Of a stretch of DNA of 39,779 bases, positions 1-7,739 are shown one piece after another. The stretch is from positions 793 to 40,571 of the forward strand of contig DDFA01000100.1 in assembly GCA_002336975.1 (NCBI GenBank), given 5' to 3'. The stretch is from Phyllobacteriaceae bacterium UBA1940 (GTDB taxonomy: Bacteria; Pseudomonadota; Alphaproteobacteria; Rhizobiales; Rhizobiaceae). Made by a program: the position numbers and the translations under genes. Position 1 is the stretch's first letter, and each line of letters begins with the position of its first letter. A model generated the notes under the pieces. That model was not told the origin of the DNA. It saw only the letters and a list, made by a program, of their open reading frames with translations, and ran no database searches.

Positions 1-255
1 GGCCCGCCGCTCGCCGCCGCGGCCGACCGGCACCAGATCGCCCGACCGCCTCGCCAGCGGCAGAAGATCGGCCCATTTCCAGACATGGGGCGTTGCCTGC
101 GGCGTCGGCTGGCGCGGCATCAGATTGCCGATCTGGGTCCACAGCGGCTTGATGTGCTGACGCTCGAACCCGGCATAGAGTTCACGCAGTTCGGGCGTGT
201 CGGCGGGCTGCATCGCATGCGACTGCTGGTCTTGCTGCATTTGCCTGTCGGACAT
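1..255 (-). CDS. Gentisate 1,2-dioxygenase, N-terminal part (cut by window edge)
   Basis: Reading leftward from ATG at 255, the frame stays open for 85 codons to the window edge. The peptide has the opening of gentisate 1,2-dioxygenases, including a PHVWKW segment and a LVPVGRGGERR segment. The enzyme is a cytoplasmic cupin Fe(II) protein that opens the gentisate ring to maleylpyruvate. The cupin metal ligands lie outside the window, so activity cannot be judged. A clear AGGAGG ribosome site lies just upstream (complement of about 260-265). It is the third gene of a minus-strand operon, 30 bases after maleylpyruvate isomerase, which supplies the next pathway step and supports the assignment. 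Only the N-terminus is visible. Confidence 0.85.
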   Translation of the reverse strand, partial: MSDRQMQQDQQSHAMQPADTPELRELYAGFERQHIKPLWTQIGNLMPRQPTPQATPHVWKWADLLPLARRSGDLVPVGRGGERRA

Positions 256-285
256 TCGATCCTCCTTGCCTGTCACCCTGCCGGC

Positions 286-930
286 TCAGCCGGCGTCGGG
301 CTGCCGGTCCGGCGCCGCGTCGCGGAATGCCGGGATCGCGTCGAGCCTGCCGACGATGGACGCGATGGTCGGCCAGCGGTCCGTCGCGATGTCAAAACGC
401 CGGTTGTTCCACACCTGCGCGTAGAGGCAGATATCGGCCAGGCCAGGCTCGTCGCCATGGCAGCACAGGCCGGTGTCAGCGCTCGCGGCGAGGCTGGTCT
501 CCAGCGCGTCGAAGGTCAGTTCGACCCAATGCCTGAACCATTTGGCCCGGGCGGCCTCGTCGGCGCCGAATTCAGCGCCGAGATATTGCAGAACGCGCAG
601 ATTGTTGAGCGGGTGCACCTCGCAGGCGATCATCTGGGCCAGCGATCGCACCCGCGCCCGACCGTCGGGGTCGCGCGGCAGCAGCGGCGGCTCGGGATGG
701 GTTTCGTCCAGCCATTCGATGATCGCCTGCGACTGGGTGAGGACGACGCCGTCGGCGTCAAGCACCGGCACCAGGCTGGCGGGGTTCATGGCGAGAAATT
801 CCGGCGTGCGGGTGTCGCCCCGGAGCAGGACGTAAGGCGCGTAGGCGGCCTGCAGCCGCTTCAAATTGAGGGCGGCGCGCACCCTTGTCGAACTCGACGA
901 CCGGAAGAAATTATGCAGCGTCCACGTCAC
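286..930 (-). CDS. Maleylpyruvate isomerase (zeta-class glutathione S-transferase family)
   Basis: 214 residues, usual length for zeta-class GSTs. The N-terminal thioredoxin-like domain carries the zeta active-site motif as SSSSTRVR (residues 11-18), followed by NPASLVPVL and the glutathione-contacting QSQAIIEWL. An all-helical C-terminal domain follows, with PLNNLRVLQYL. Members isomerise maleylacetoacetate or maleylpyruvate using glutathione. The neighbours, gentisate dioxygenase and fumarylpyruvate hydrolase, favour maleylpyruvate to fumarylpyruvate. The start is GTG at 930, overlapping the stop of the upstream hydrolase by four bases (GTGA), so translation is probably coupled. Maleylacetoacetate isomerase (tyrosine pathway) is the alternative, but no homogentisate gene is nearby. 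Confidence 0.88.
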   Translation of the reverse strand: MTWTLHNFFRSSSSTRVRAALNLKRLQAAYAPYVLLRGDTRTPEFLAMNPASLVPVLDADGVVLTQSQAIIEWLDETHPEPPLLPRDPDGRARVRSLAQMIACEVHPLNNLRVLQYLGAEFGADEAARAKWFRHWVELTFDALETSLAASADTGLCCHGDEPGLADICLYAQVWNNRRFDIATDRWPTIASIVGRLDAIPAFRDAAPDRQPDAG

Positions 931-1625
931 CGGGCGGGGCCGATCGTGGTTGAAATCGCGCCGAGCCCGTCAATGCTCACGGTGCAGACGTCGCCGACCT
1001 GCAGCGGACCGACGCCGGCCGGCGTCCCGGTCATGATCAGGTCGCCCGGCTTCAACTCGACCGATTGCGAGACGATCGCGACGATTTCCGGAACCGACCA
1101 GATCAGGTCGCCGATGTCGGCGTCCTGCCTGGTCTCGCCATTGACCGCGAGCCGGATCGAGCCGCCGCCGATATGGCCGACATCGGCGGCCGCGTGGATC
1201 GGACCGATCACCGCCGACCTGTCGAACGCCTTGCCCCAGTCCCACGGACGGCCCAGTTCGCGGGCCTGAAGCTGCAGGTCGCGGCGGGTCAGGTCGTTGC
1301 CGACGGCGTAGCCCCAGACATGCGCGAGCGCCTTGTCTCGGGCGATGTCGGTTCCGCCGGTTCCGATCGCCAGAACCAGCTCGGCCTCATAGTGGAAATT
1401 GGCGGTCTGCGGCGGATAGGCGACCGTCTCCCTGTCGCCGACCACCGCGTCGGCGGGCTTGGTGAAAAAGAATGGCGGCTCGCGGTCGGGATCGCGGCCC
1501 ATCTCGCGCGCATGGGCGGCGTAGTTGCGGCCGACGCAGAATATCCGGCGCACCGGCCAGCGCGCCGCGGAACCGGCGATGGCGACGGTGGGAACCGGCT
1601 GTGGGGCGAATGGGTAGTCAACCAC
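927..1625 (-). CDS. Fumarylpyruvate hydrolase (FAH family)
   Basis: 232 residues. The fumarylacetoacetate-hydrolase fold is recognised from FCVGRNYAAHAREMG near the N-terminus, FFFTKPADAVV, the metal-binding acidic YEAELVLAIG, GYAVGNDLTRRDLQ, and the C-terminal PGDLIMTGTPAGVGPL. The family hydrolyses C-C bonds in acylpyruvates with Mg or Mn. Here the likely reaction is fumarylpyruvate to fumarate plus pyruvate, the last step of gentisate catabolism. It is the first gene of the minus-strand operon. The start is GTG at 1625: AGGAG (complement of 1633-1637) is seven bases upstream, and the nearby ATG at 1629 is out of frame and runs into a stop. Confidence 0.9.
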   Translation of the reverse strand: MVDYPFAPQPVPTVAIAGSAARWPVRRIFCVGRNYAAHAREMGRDPDREPPFFFTKPADAVVGDRETVAYPPQTANFHYEAELVLAIGTGGTDIARDKALAHVWGYAVGNDLTRRDLQLQARELGRPWDWGKAFDRSAVIGPIHAAADVGHIGGGSIRLAVNGETRQDADIGDLIWSVPEIVAIVSQSVELKPGDLIMTGTPAGVGPLQVGDVCTVSIDGLGAISTTIGPAR

Positions 1626-1919
1626 GCATGTGCTCCTGTTCGTTGCGGGTGCGGCGCGACCGCCGGCCCATGCCGCCCGATCGATCGCGGCCGGCGCATT
1701 GCCGATAAACTTAGCAATCGAAGGCTCGACAAGCGCCTGCCGGTGCGATACGGGTTTTTTCTATAATAGACAATAGATTTTGCTAAGCGGAAAATTATCA
1801 GCAGGATTGCCTCGAGCATGGCGGCGGCGATCGCATCGTCGCCCCAGAGCGAAAACAGCCCGCCGGACGCGGTCGATGCGCCTACAGGAACGATGGAACT
1901 CTAACGGTGGTGAAGCGCG
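1626..1919. promoter_or_regulatory. Divergent promoter region between gentisate operon and IclR gene
   Basis: This 294-base gap separates two divergent operons and holds the most AT-rich patch nearby (about 1750-1800). Two dyads are visible. The first is an 8-base inverted pair, CTTAGCAA at 1710-1717 and TTGCTAAG at 1780-1787. The second is TCTATAATAGA at 1760-1770 with five-base arms; it contains TATAAT at 1762-1767 and could be a -10 for the plus strand or, reversed, for the minus strand. No convincing -35 was found. The dyads are plausible operators for the adjacent IclR protein, controlling both directions. This is inference from position and symmetry. Confidence 0.5.
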
Positions 1920-2756
1920 GTGACGGATGACAGATGGGGCGGCCGGACCTCGACCGGCACCCAGGCGCTGGATTCGGCGCTGGCGCTGCTGCTCGCGATG
2001 ACGGCGTATCGCGAACCGGTGTCGCTGTCGGAACTGGCGCGCTCGTGCCGGATCCAGCCGAGCAAGGCGCATCGCTACCTCGCCTCGTTCATGCACGCCG
2101 GGCTGGTCGAGCAGACCGGAAAGTCGGGACGCTATTTTCTCGGCGCCGAGGCGTTGCGGCTGGGGCTGGCGGCGATGACGCGGCACGATTTCGTCAACGC
2201 CGCCGCCGACGGTTTGCCGGACCTGTCCGGCGAAACCGGGCTGACGGCGCTGCTGACCGTGCTGGGCAATGAGGGCGCCACCGTCGTCCGGTGGGAGCGG
2301 GCGAGGTCGCCGGTGGCGACGGTGATGGGGCTGGGCTCGACGCTGCCGCTGCTCAACTCGGCGTCGGGCCGGGTGTTCCTGACCTGGGGACCGCAGGAGC
2401 CGATCAAGGCGATGTGCGAAGCGGAAATCCAGGGCCTGAAGCGGCGGCCGAGCCTGGTGCCGGGCCTCGACACCAGCGCCAGAGGCATTGAGGCGTTGCG
2501 CCGGCAGACGCGCGAGGCCGGCTTCGCCCATGTCGACGGCAAGGTCATTCCCGGCCTCGTCGCCATCGCAGCCCCGGTGCTCGACTGGCAGGATCAGGCG
2601 CAGGCGGCGGTGACGCTGGTCGGAACCGATCCGGCGATCCTCGACGCCGGCTCGCCCGAGGTCGCGGCGCTGAAAACCTATTGCGCCGAGCGATCGGTGC
2701 GGCTCGAGGCCAGCCGCCCGGCCAGCCGCGACGGCAGGATGGCGAGGCCGGCATGA
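1920..2756 (+). CDS. IclR-family transcriptional regulator (TRAP 1 / gentisate region)
   Basis: 278 residues, typical IclR length. The N-terminal winged helix-turn-helix is seen in LDSALALLLAMTAYREPVSLSELARSC followed by PSKAHRYLASFMHAGLVEQ (about residues 18-66). The C-terminal effector domain shows LNSASGRVFL and the GKVIPGLVAIAAPV stretch characteristic of the family. The start is GTG at 1920; no closer in-frame ATG keeps the HTH intact. It is divergent from the gentisate operon and 69 bases upstream of a TRAP solute-binding gene. IclR proteins often control aromatic-acid catabolism, so both flanking operons are candidate targets. The effector is unknown. Confidence 0.88.
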   Translation: MTDDRWGGRTSTGTQALDSALALLLAMTAYREPVSLSELARSCRIQPSKAHRYLASFMHAGLVEQTGKSGRYFLGAEALRLGLAAMTRHDFVNAAADGLPDLSGETGLTALLTVLGNEGATVVRWERARSPVATVMGLGSTLPLLNSASGRVFLTWGPQEPIKAMCEAEIQGLKRRPSLVPGLDTSARGIEALRRQTREAGFAHVDGKVIPGLVAIAAPVLDWQDQAQAAVTLVGTDPAILDAGSPEVAALKTYCAERSVRLEASRPASRDGRMARPA

Positions 2757-2825
2757 CGCCGGCCGCCCACAAGCAAAGGCAGGCTCACCCGATTTCAATC
2801 GTGCAACCATCAGGAGGAAACAGGG

Positions 2826-3863
2826 ATGGACATCAAACGCAGGACGATCCTGAAGACGGCCGGCGCTGGTCTCGCCATGGCGATGATCGGCCGGCCGGCA
2901 TCGGCGCAGGCGATCACGCTGAAGATGAGCAACTATCTGCCGCCGATGCATGGCTTCACGACCGACTTCATGGCGCCGTTCGCCGCCGAGCTTGAAAGCC
3001 GCACCAATGGCGCGGTGAAGGCGCAGATCCTCGACGCCACCACCGCGTTCGGCAAGCTGGAGCGGCAGGCCGACCAGGTTCGCGCCGGCGTCGTGGACAT
3101 CGCAATCGGCCTCAACGGCATCCCGCGCGACCGGTTTCCGGCCAGTTCCGTCATCGAAATGCCGTTCCTGGTCGAAAACGCCGCATCCGGCTCGAAGGCG
3201 CTGTGGGAGCTCTACAAGGAGGGCGCGCTGGGCAAGGAATATGACGACTTCCATGTGCTCGGACTGATGACCCACCATGGCGGGCTGATCCACACGATCT
3301 CGAAACCGGTGCGGACGCTGCAGGACCTTGCCGGCCTGCGCCTGCGCACACCCAGCCCGGCGGTCTCGGCGATGCTGGAAGCGGCCGGCGCGTCGCCGGT
3401 CGGCATGCCGCCCTCGGCGATCTACGAGAACCTGCAGAAAGGGGCGCTCGACGGCGTCGTCACGACATGGGATCTCGTCGGCGCGATCAAGATCAACGAA
3501 TTGCTGAAGCACCACACCGACGCCCGCGCCTATGTCGCCGGCTTCCATATCCTGATGAACAAGAAATCGTACGACGGACTGCCGGCCGACGCCAAAACCG
3601 TGTTTGACGACATGACCGGCGACAATCTGGTCGCGAAGATGGGCGGCTGGTGGGACAAGTGGGACAAGCGCGGGCGCGATGACGCGGTTGCGCGCGGCAA
3701 CGAGATCATCGAGCTCGACGAGGCGAGCCGCAATCAGTGGAAGGCCGAGCTGGCGCCGATGATCGACACCTATCTCGAAGGGCTGAAGAAGCTTGGGGTC
3801 GAGGATCCGCAAAAGCTCTATGCCCGCGCCCAGGAACTGGTCTCGCAATACGACGCAGGCTAA
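2826..3863 (+). CDS. TRAP transporter solute-binding protein, DctP family (TRAP 1)
   Basis: 345 residues. The N-terminus is Tat-like (KRRTILKTAGAG) with a hydrophobic stretch and likely cleavage after ASA at residue 27, so it is periplasmic. DctP hallmarks include AFGKLERQADQVRAGVVDIAIG and the conserved arginine segment LAGLRLRTPSP, in which Arg174 should salt-bridge the substrate carboxylate as in characterised TRAP SBPs. A strong AGGAGGAAA ribosome site precedes ATG 2826. The small and large permease genes follow. The ligand is an organic acid; the divergent gentisate operon suggests an aromatic acid such as gentisate or a precursor, but this is unproven. Confidence 0.92.
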   Translation: MDIKRRTILKTAGAGLAMAMIGRPASAQAITLKMSNYLPPMHGFTTDFMAPFAAELESRTNGAVKAQILDATTAFGKLERQADQVRAGVVDIAIGLNGIPRDRFPASSVIEMPFLVENAASGSKALWELYKEGALGKEYDDFHVLGLMTHHGGLIHTISKPVRTLQDLAGLRLRTPSPAVSAMLEAAGASPVGMPPSAIYENLQKGALDGVVTTWDLVGAIKINELLKHHTDARAYVAGFHILMNKKSYDGLPADAKTVFDDMTGDNLVAKMGGWWDKWDKRGRDDAVARGNEIIELDEASRNQWKAELAPMIDTYLEGLKKLGVEDPQKLYARAQELVSQYDAG

Positions 3864-3874
3864 GCTTCCGCCGC

Positions 3875-4420
3875 ATGAGCGACAATGGCGAGCAACTGAC
3901 AGGACCGCCGGGCAATCCGGCGGTCGCGGCGATCGACGCCGCATTGAAGCGGATGACCAGCGTCCTTGCCGTCATCGGCATGTCGGTGCTGCTGCTGGCC
4001 ATCGTGGTGGTGGTCTGGGACATCGTCTGGCGGCGCATCGGCGGCAGATCGATGATCGGCGCGGTCGACCTGACCGAATTCAGCGTCGTGGCGGCGGCGT
4101 CGCTGTCCATCCCCTATGCGTTCGCGCATGGCCGGCACGTGACGGTCGACCTGCTCGGCAATGTCCTGCCCGGCGCCGCGCGCCGCGCGCTCGACATCGC
4201 CGCCGCCCTTGCCGCCGCGGCGCTGACGGCGTTTCTCCTGTGGCTCAGCTACGGACGGGCGATGGAAGTGTGGTCCTACGGAGACGTTTCGCAGGACCTG
4301 GCGATTCCGATGATCTACTACTGGGCCCTGCTCCTGTTCGGACTGGGCGTGTCGGTCGTCGTCAATCTCTCGCGCGTCATTTCGCTCGCCGCCTCGGACG
4401 GGAAACACCATGGCGACTGA
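3875..4420 (+). CDS. TRAP transporter small permease, DctQ family (TRAP 1)
   Basis: 181 residues from ATG 3875, 11 bases after the SBP stop. The same frame is open further upstream, but that part lies inside the SBP gene and is unlikely to be used. Four hydrophobic segments are visible, starting with MTSVLAVIGMSVLLLAIVVVVWDIVWRR. The DctQ pattern appears as VDLTEFSVVAAASLSIPYAFAHGRHVTVDLL. It is an inner-membrane partner of the large permease. Its end overlaps the DctM gene by 11 bases, so the two subunits are probably translationally coupled. Confidence 0.88.
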   Translation: MSDNGEQLTGPPGNPAVAAIDAALKRMTSVLAVIGMSVLLLAIVVVVWDIVWRRIGGRSMIGAVDLTEFSVVAAASLSIPYAFAHGRHVTVDLLGNVLPGAARRALDIAAALAAAALTAFLLWLSYGRAMEVWSYGDVSQDLAIPMIYYWALLLFGLGVSVVVNLSRVISLAASDGKHHGD

Positions 4421-5717
4421 ATGGGCCGGGCTGATCGGATTCGCCGTCGCGATGGCGCTGGCGCTGCTGCGGGTGCCCGTCGCAATCGCGATGGCCGGCG
4501 TCGGCGTCGTCGGCGTGCTGCTGCTGATGGACTGGTCGAGCGCCACCTATGTCATGGCGGCGCTGCCGTTCGAGGCGATTTCGCCCTACGGACTTTCCAT
4601 CGTGCCGCTGTTCATCTTCATGGGGGTGTTCGCCAGCTATTCCGGGCTGTCGGAAAACATGTTCAACGGCATCGTGGCTTTCCTCGGCCACCGCCGCGGC
4701 GGCCTGGCGTCCGCGACGGTTGGAGCCTGCGCGGTGTTCGGCGCGATCAGCGGATCGTCGCTCGCCACAAGCGCGACGATGGGGCGGGTGGCGCTGCCGG
4801 AAATGCAGCGGCATGGATATGCCGGCAGCCTGGCCGGCGCGTCGGTCGCGGCGGGCGGCACGCTCGGAGTGCTTATCCCTCCGTCCATCCTGCTCATCGT
4901 CTATGCGCTGCTGACCGAACAGTCGATCGGCGCGCTGTTCGCCGCCGCGATGATCCCGGGCCTGCTTGCGGCGGGTCTCTACATCGTGTCCATCCAGATC
5001 CAGGTCTGGCGCAACCCCGCGCTCGGGCCGCCGACGCCGCGCCACAGCTGGCGCGAACGATGGTTGGCGTTCCTGCAGATGTGGGATGCGCTGGCGCTGA
5101 TCTTGCTGGTGATCGGCGGCATCTATGCCGGCCTGTTCTCGCCGACCGAGGCTGCCGCCGTCGGCGCCGGCGGATCGATCCTGCTGACGGCCATGCGCGG
5201 CAGGCTGAAGGCCAGCATCCTGCGCGAGGGCATGCTGGAAACCGCGTCGATGACCGGCATGATCTTCATGATCCTGATCGGCGCGGCGCTGTTCAACTTC
5301 TTCATCGAAACCAGCGGCATGACGCAGGCGCTGGTCAACTGGATCACCCATTCGGGCTTCGAGCCTATCAGCGTGATCCTGATCCTGCTGGCGTTCTATG
5401 TCGTGCTCGGCTGCTTCATGGACAGCCTGTCGATGATCCTGCTGACCGTCGTTCCGGCCTATTCCGTCGTCACCGGCCTGGGCTACGACCCGATCTGGTT
5501 CGGCGTGCTGCTGGTCTCGGTCGTCGAGATCGGACTGATCACGCCGCCGGTCGGCATGAACCTGTTCGTCATCCAGGGCGTCGCGCCAAATCTCAGCCTC
5601 GCCAGCCTGTCGCGCGGCATCGTGCCGTTCGTCCTCGCCGACTTCGTCCGGGTGGCGCTGATCGTCATGTTCCCGGTGCTGACGCTCTGGCTGCCGCGGA
5701 TCCTGCAACTGGGTTGA
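4410..5717 (+). CDS. TRAP transporter large permease, DctM family (TRAP 1)
   Basis: 435 residues, the usual DctM length, very hydrophobic with roughly a dozen membrane spans. Family signatures are AISGSSLATSATMGRVALPEM, AAGGTLGVLIPPSILLIVYALLTEQSIG and the C-terminal ITPPVGMNLFVIQGV. DctM is the sodium-coupled transmembrane channel that moves the acid delivered by DctP. It starts at ATG 4410, inside the end of dctQ. A 7-base stem (5723-5729 with 5749-5755, long loop) follows the stop, but without a T-run it is a poor terminator, so read-through into the downstream MBL gene is likely. Confidence 0.93.
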   Translation: MATEWAGLIGFAVAMALALLRVPVAIAMAGVGVVGVLLLMDWSSATYVMAALPFEAISPYGLSIVPLFIFMGVFASYSGLSENMFNGIVAFLGHRRGGLASATVGACAVFGAISGSSLATSATMGRVALPEMQRHGYAGSLAGASVAAGGTLGVLIPPSILLIVYALLTEQSIGALFAAAMIPGLLAAGLYIVSIQIQVWRNPALGPPTPRHSWRERWLAFLQMWDALALILLVIGGIYAGLFSPTEAAAVGAGGSILLTAMRGRLKASILREGMLETASMTGMIFMILIGAALFNFFIETSGMTQALVNWITHSGFEPISVILILLAFYVVLGCFMDSLSMILLTVVPAYSVVTGLGYDPIWFGVLLVSVVEIGLITPPVGMNLFVIQGVAPNLSLASLSRGIVPFVLADFVRVALIVMFPVLTLWLPRILQLG

Positions 5718-5825
5718 GACCATCGCCGGCGGGCCCGGTATGGTCGCCCCGGCGAATGTGGACTAAAGACGGCAAGGAAACCGACAGGTCTGGCCGACCA
5801 TAACGCCAACGGGACTGGAAGCGAC

Positions 5826-6776
5826 ATGGCGAAGAACTTTGCGTCGACCGGCGACATGGCCGAGAAGACCATCTCGTTCACCGAGATCGGCCGCGATCTG
5901 TGGGCCTTCACCGCCGAGGGCGATCCCAACACCGGCGTCATCATCGGCGACGACAGCGTCATGATCGTCGACGCGCAGGCGACGCCGCGCCTTGCCGGCA
6001 AGGTGATCGAGAAAATCAGGACGGTCACCGACAAGCCGATCAAATATGTGACGCTGTCGCACTATCACGCCGTGCGGGTGCTCGGAGCGTCGGCCTATGG
6101 CGCATCGGAAATCTTCATGTCGCAAAAGGCGCGCGCCATGGTGGCGGAACGCGGCCAGGAGGACTGGGATTCCGAATTCGGCCGCTTCCCGCGCCTGTTC
6201 CAGGGCCATGAATCGATTCCCGGCCTGACCTGGCCGACGATCACCTTCAACGACCGGCTCACCGTCTACATGGGCAAGCGTCGCGTCGACCTGATGTTCC
6301 TCGGCCGCGCCCACACCGCCGGCGACATTGTCGCCCACGTGCCGGACGCCAATGTGATGTTCACCGGCGACATCGTCGAATATCATTCGGCCTGCTATTG
6401 CGGCGACGGTCATTTCGCCGACTGGCCGAAAACGCTGGAAACAATCCGCGCCTTCGATCTCGACGCGATCGCGCCGGGCCGGGGCGATGCCCTCGTCGGC
6501 GGCGGCATGGTCAACGCCGCGATCGACAACACCACGGATTTCGTCTGTTCGACCTACCGTCCGATCGCCCGCGTGGCGCAGGGCGGCGGCTCGCTCAAGG
6601 ACGCCTGGAACGCCTGCCGCGAGGTCTGCGACCCCAAATTCGGCGACTCTGCGATCTACGAGCATTGCCTGCCGTTCAACGTCGCGCGCGCCTATGACGA
6701 GGCTCTGGGCATCGACACGCCGCGCATCTGGACGGCGGCGCGCGACAAGGCGATGTGGGCGCAATTGCAGGGCTGA
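5826..6776 (+). CDS. MBL-fold metallo-hydrolase with altered metal site
   Basis: 316 residues, metallo-beta-lactamase fold: NTGVIIGDDSVMIVDAQATP near residues 35-54, then TLSHYHAVRVLGA, FLGRAHTAGDIVA and MFTGDIVEYHSACYCGDGHFADWP. The canonical HxHxDH motif is H79-Y-H81-A-V-R84 here, so the Asp and final His of metal site 2 are missing. The usual last His of a GHG motif is replaced in APGRGD (Arg219). His79, His81, His163 and Asp182 remain, which would suit a single metal ion. No signal peptide. It lies 108 bases after dctM in the same direction and may act on the imported compound, perhaps as a hydrolase or lactonase. The exact reaction is unknown. Confidence 0.8.
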   Translation: MAKNFASTGDMAEKTISFTEIGRDLWAFTAEGDPNTGVIIGDDSVMIVDAQATPRLAGKVIEKIRTVTDKPIKYVTLSHYHAVRVLGASAYGASEIFMSQKARAMVAERGQEDWDSEFGRFPRLFQGHESIPGLTWPTITFNDRLTVYMGKRRVDLMFLGRAHTAGDIVAHVPDANVMFTGDIVEYHSACYCGDGHFADWPKTLETIRAFDLDAIAPGRGDALVGGGMVNAAIDNTTDFVCSTYRPIARVAQGGGSLKDAWNACREVCDPKFGDSAIYEHCLPFNVARAYDEALGIDTPRIWTAARDKAMWAQLQG

Positions 6777-6879
6777 CCGCCGGCTTCGTCGCGCCAACGA
6801 GCCGACCGACCAAAAATCCACTGACGACGATGACGACGCAGCGGCTGCGCGCGGCGCAGGACCGCGCCATGAATGGCGC

Positions 6880-6907
6880 TTGACATGCGACGACTAACCC
6901 ATAATAT
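6880..6907 (+). promoter_or_regulatory. Sigma-70-type promoter of the second IclR operon
   Basis: A perfect -35 hexamer TTGACA occupies 6880-6885, and a -10-like TAATAT occupies 6902-6907 after a 16-base spacer. Transcription would begin near 6914. This argues that the regulator starts at ATG 6936 rather than at the in-frame ATGs at 6873 or 6906, which would precede the transcript start. It is one of the few intergenic stretches in the window with such a good match. Confidence 0.6.
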
Positions 6908-6935
6908 GGAACTGAATTCCCACGATGTAGCACCA

Positions 6936-7739
6936 ATGAGCGACACACAGACAGCCGACGGCGTAGGCCTCCTCAAGAAGGGTTTTCAGATCCTCGACTC
7001 CTTTTCGGCCACATCGCCAAGCTGGACGCAGGCCGAACTGGGGCGCGAACACGGGTTCACGAAATCGACGACCAGCCGCCTCGTCCGCTATCTCTGCGAC
7101 ACCGGCTATCTGACGCAGGCGTCGTCGTCCGGACGCTATCGGCTGGGACCTGCCGCGATGGATCTGGGGCGGCGCGCCTCGGCGCAGTTCAATCTGGCGG
7201 AACTGGCGCAGCCGGTTCTGGAGCGGATCGCCGCCGCCACCCAGGAAACCGTCATCCTGACCGAGTATGTCGAGCGGCGGTCGACGGCGGTTTGCGTCTA
7301 CCAGATCGAGAGCCGGCGCGACGGATTGCGGGTATTCGAGAATGTCGGTTCCGAATTCAGGTTGACGGAAGGCGCGGCGCCGCGCGCGATCCTGGCCGCA
7401 TTGCCGGAAGCGGACCGCGAGACGCTGCTGACTGCCCAGCCGCTGCGCAAACGCGCCAGCGGAAGCCTGACCACGCCGGACGCGGTGCGCAAGGCCACCG
7501 AACGCGCCCAGCAACTCGGTTATGCGGTGTCGCGCGAGGAAACCTATGAAGGCGTCGTCGGCGTCGCCGCCGCCATCTGCTGGCCAAACGGCCTGCCGGT
7601 CGGCTCGGTCGCCATCGCCGCGCCGCTGATGCGCTATGACGAACGCGGCGTCGAGGAACTGGGCAGGCGCGCCGCCGCCGCGGCAGGGGAAATCGACGCT
7701 CTGCTTGGCGGCGCGTCGCCCGCGGGATCGCCGTCGTGA
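6936..7739 (+). CDS. IclR-family transcriptional regulator (urocanase/TRAP 2 operon)
   Basis: 267 residues from ATG 6936, chosen because a promoter-like sequence (6880-6907) lies over the upstream in-frame starts. The N-terminal winged HTH reads GLLKKGFQILDSFSATSPSWTQAELG, then TKSTTSRLVRYLCDTGYLTQ. The effector domain has LTEGAAPRAILAALP and EETYEGVVGVAAAICWPNGLPVGSVAIAAP. It is the first gene of an operon; its TGA overlaps the GTG start of the next gene. It likely controls the downstream catabolic genes and TRAP 2 in response to an acid substrate. The effector is not predictable. Confidence 0.88.
   Translation: MSDTQTADGVGLLKKGFQILDSFSATSPSWTQAELGREHGFTKSTTSRLVRYLCDTGYLTQASSSGRYRLGPAAMDLGRRASAQFNLAELAQPVLERIAAATQETVILTEYVERRSTAVCVYQIESRRDGLRVFENVGSEFRLTEGAAPRAILAALPEADRETLLTAQPLRKRASGSLTTPDAVRKATERAQQLGYAVSREETYEGVVGVAAAICWPNGLPVGSVAIAAPLMRYDERGVEELGRRAAAAAGEIDALLGGASPAGSPS

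Noticed and set aside
1762..1767. TATAAT taken as a definite -10 promoter
   Set aside because: No -35 match at proper spacing on either strand; the hexamer is part of a small palindrome and was left as a regulatory candidate only.
1761..3944. Long open frame on the minus strand (over 700 codons) under the IclR gene and TRAP SBP
   Set aside because: Its peptide is Arg/Asp/Pro-rich with no family pattern, as expected from the antisense of GC-rich genes; both plus-strand genes it covers are clear family members with good starts.
5723..5755. Rho-independent terminator after the TRAP 1 large permease
   Set aside because: Only a 7-base stem with a 19-base loop and no T-run; too weak to call.
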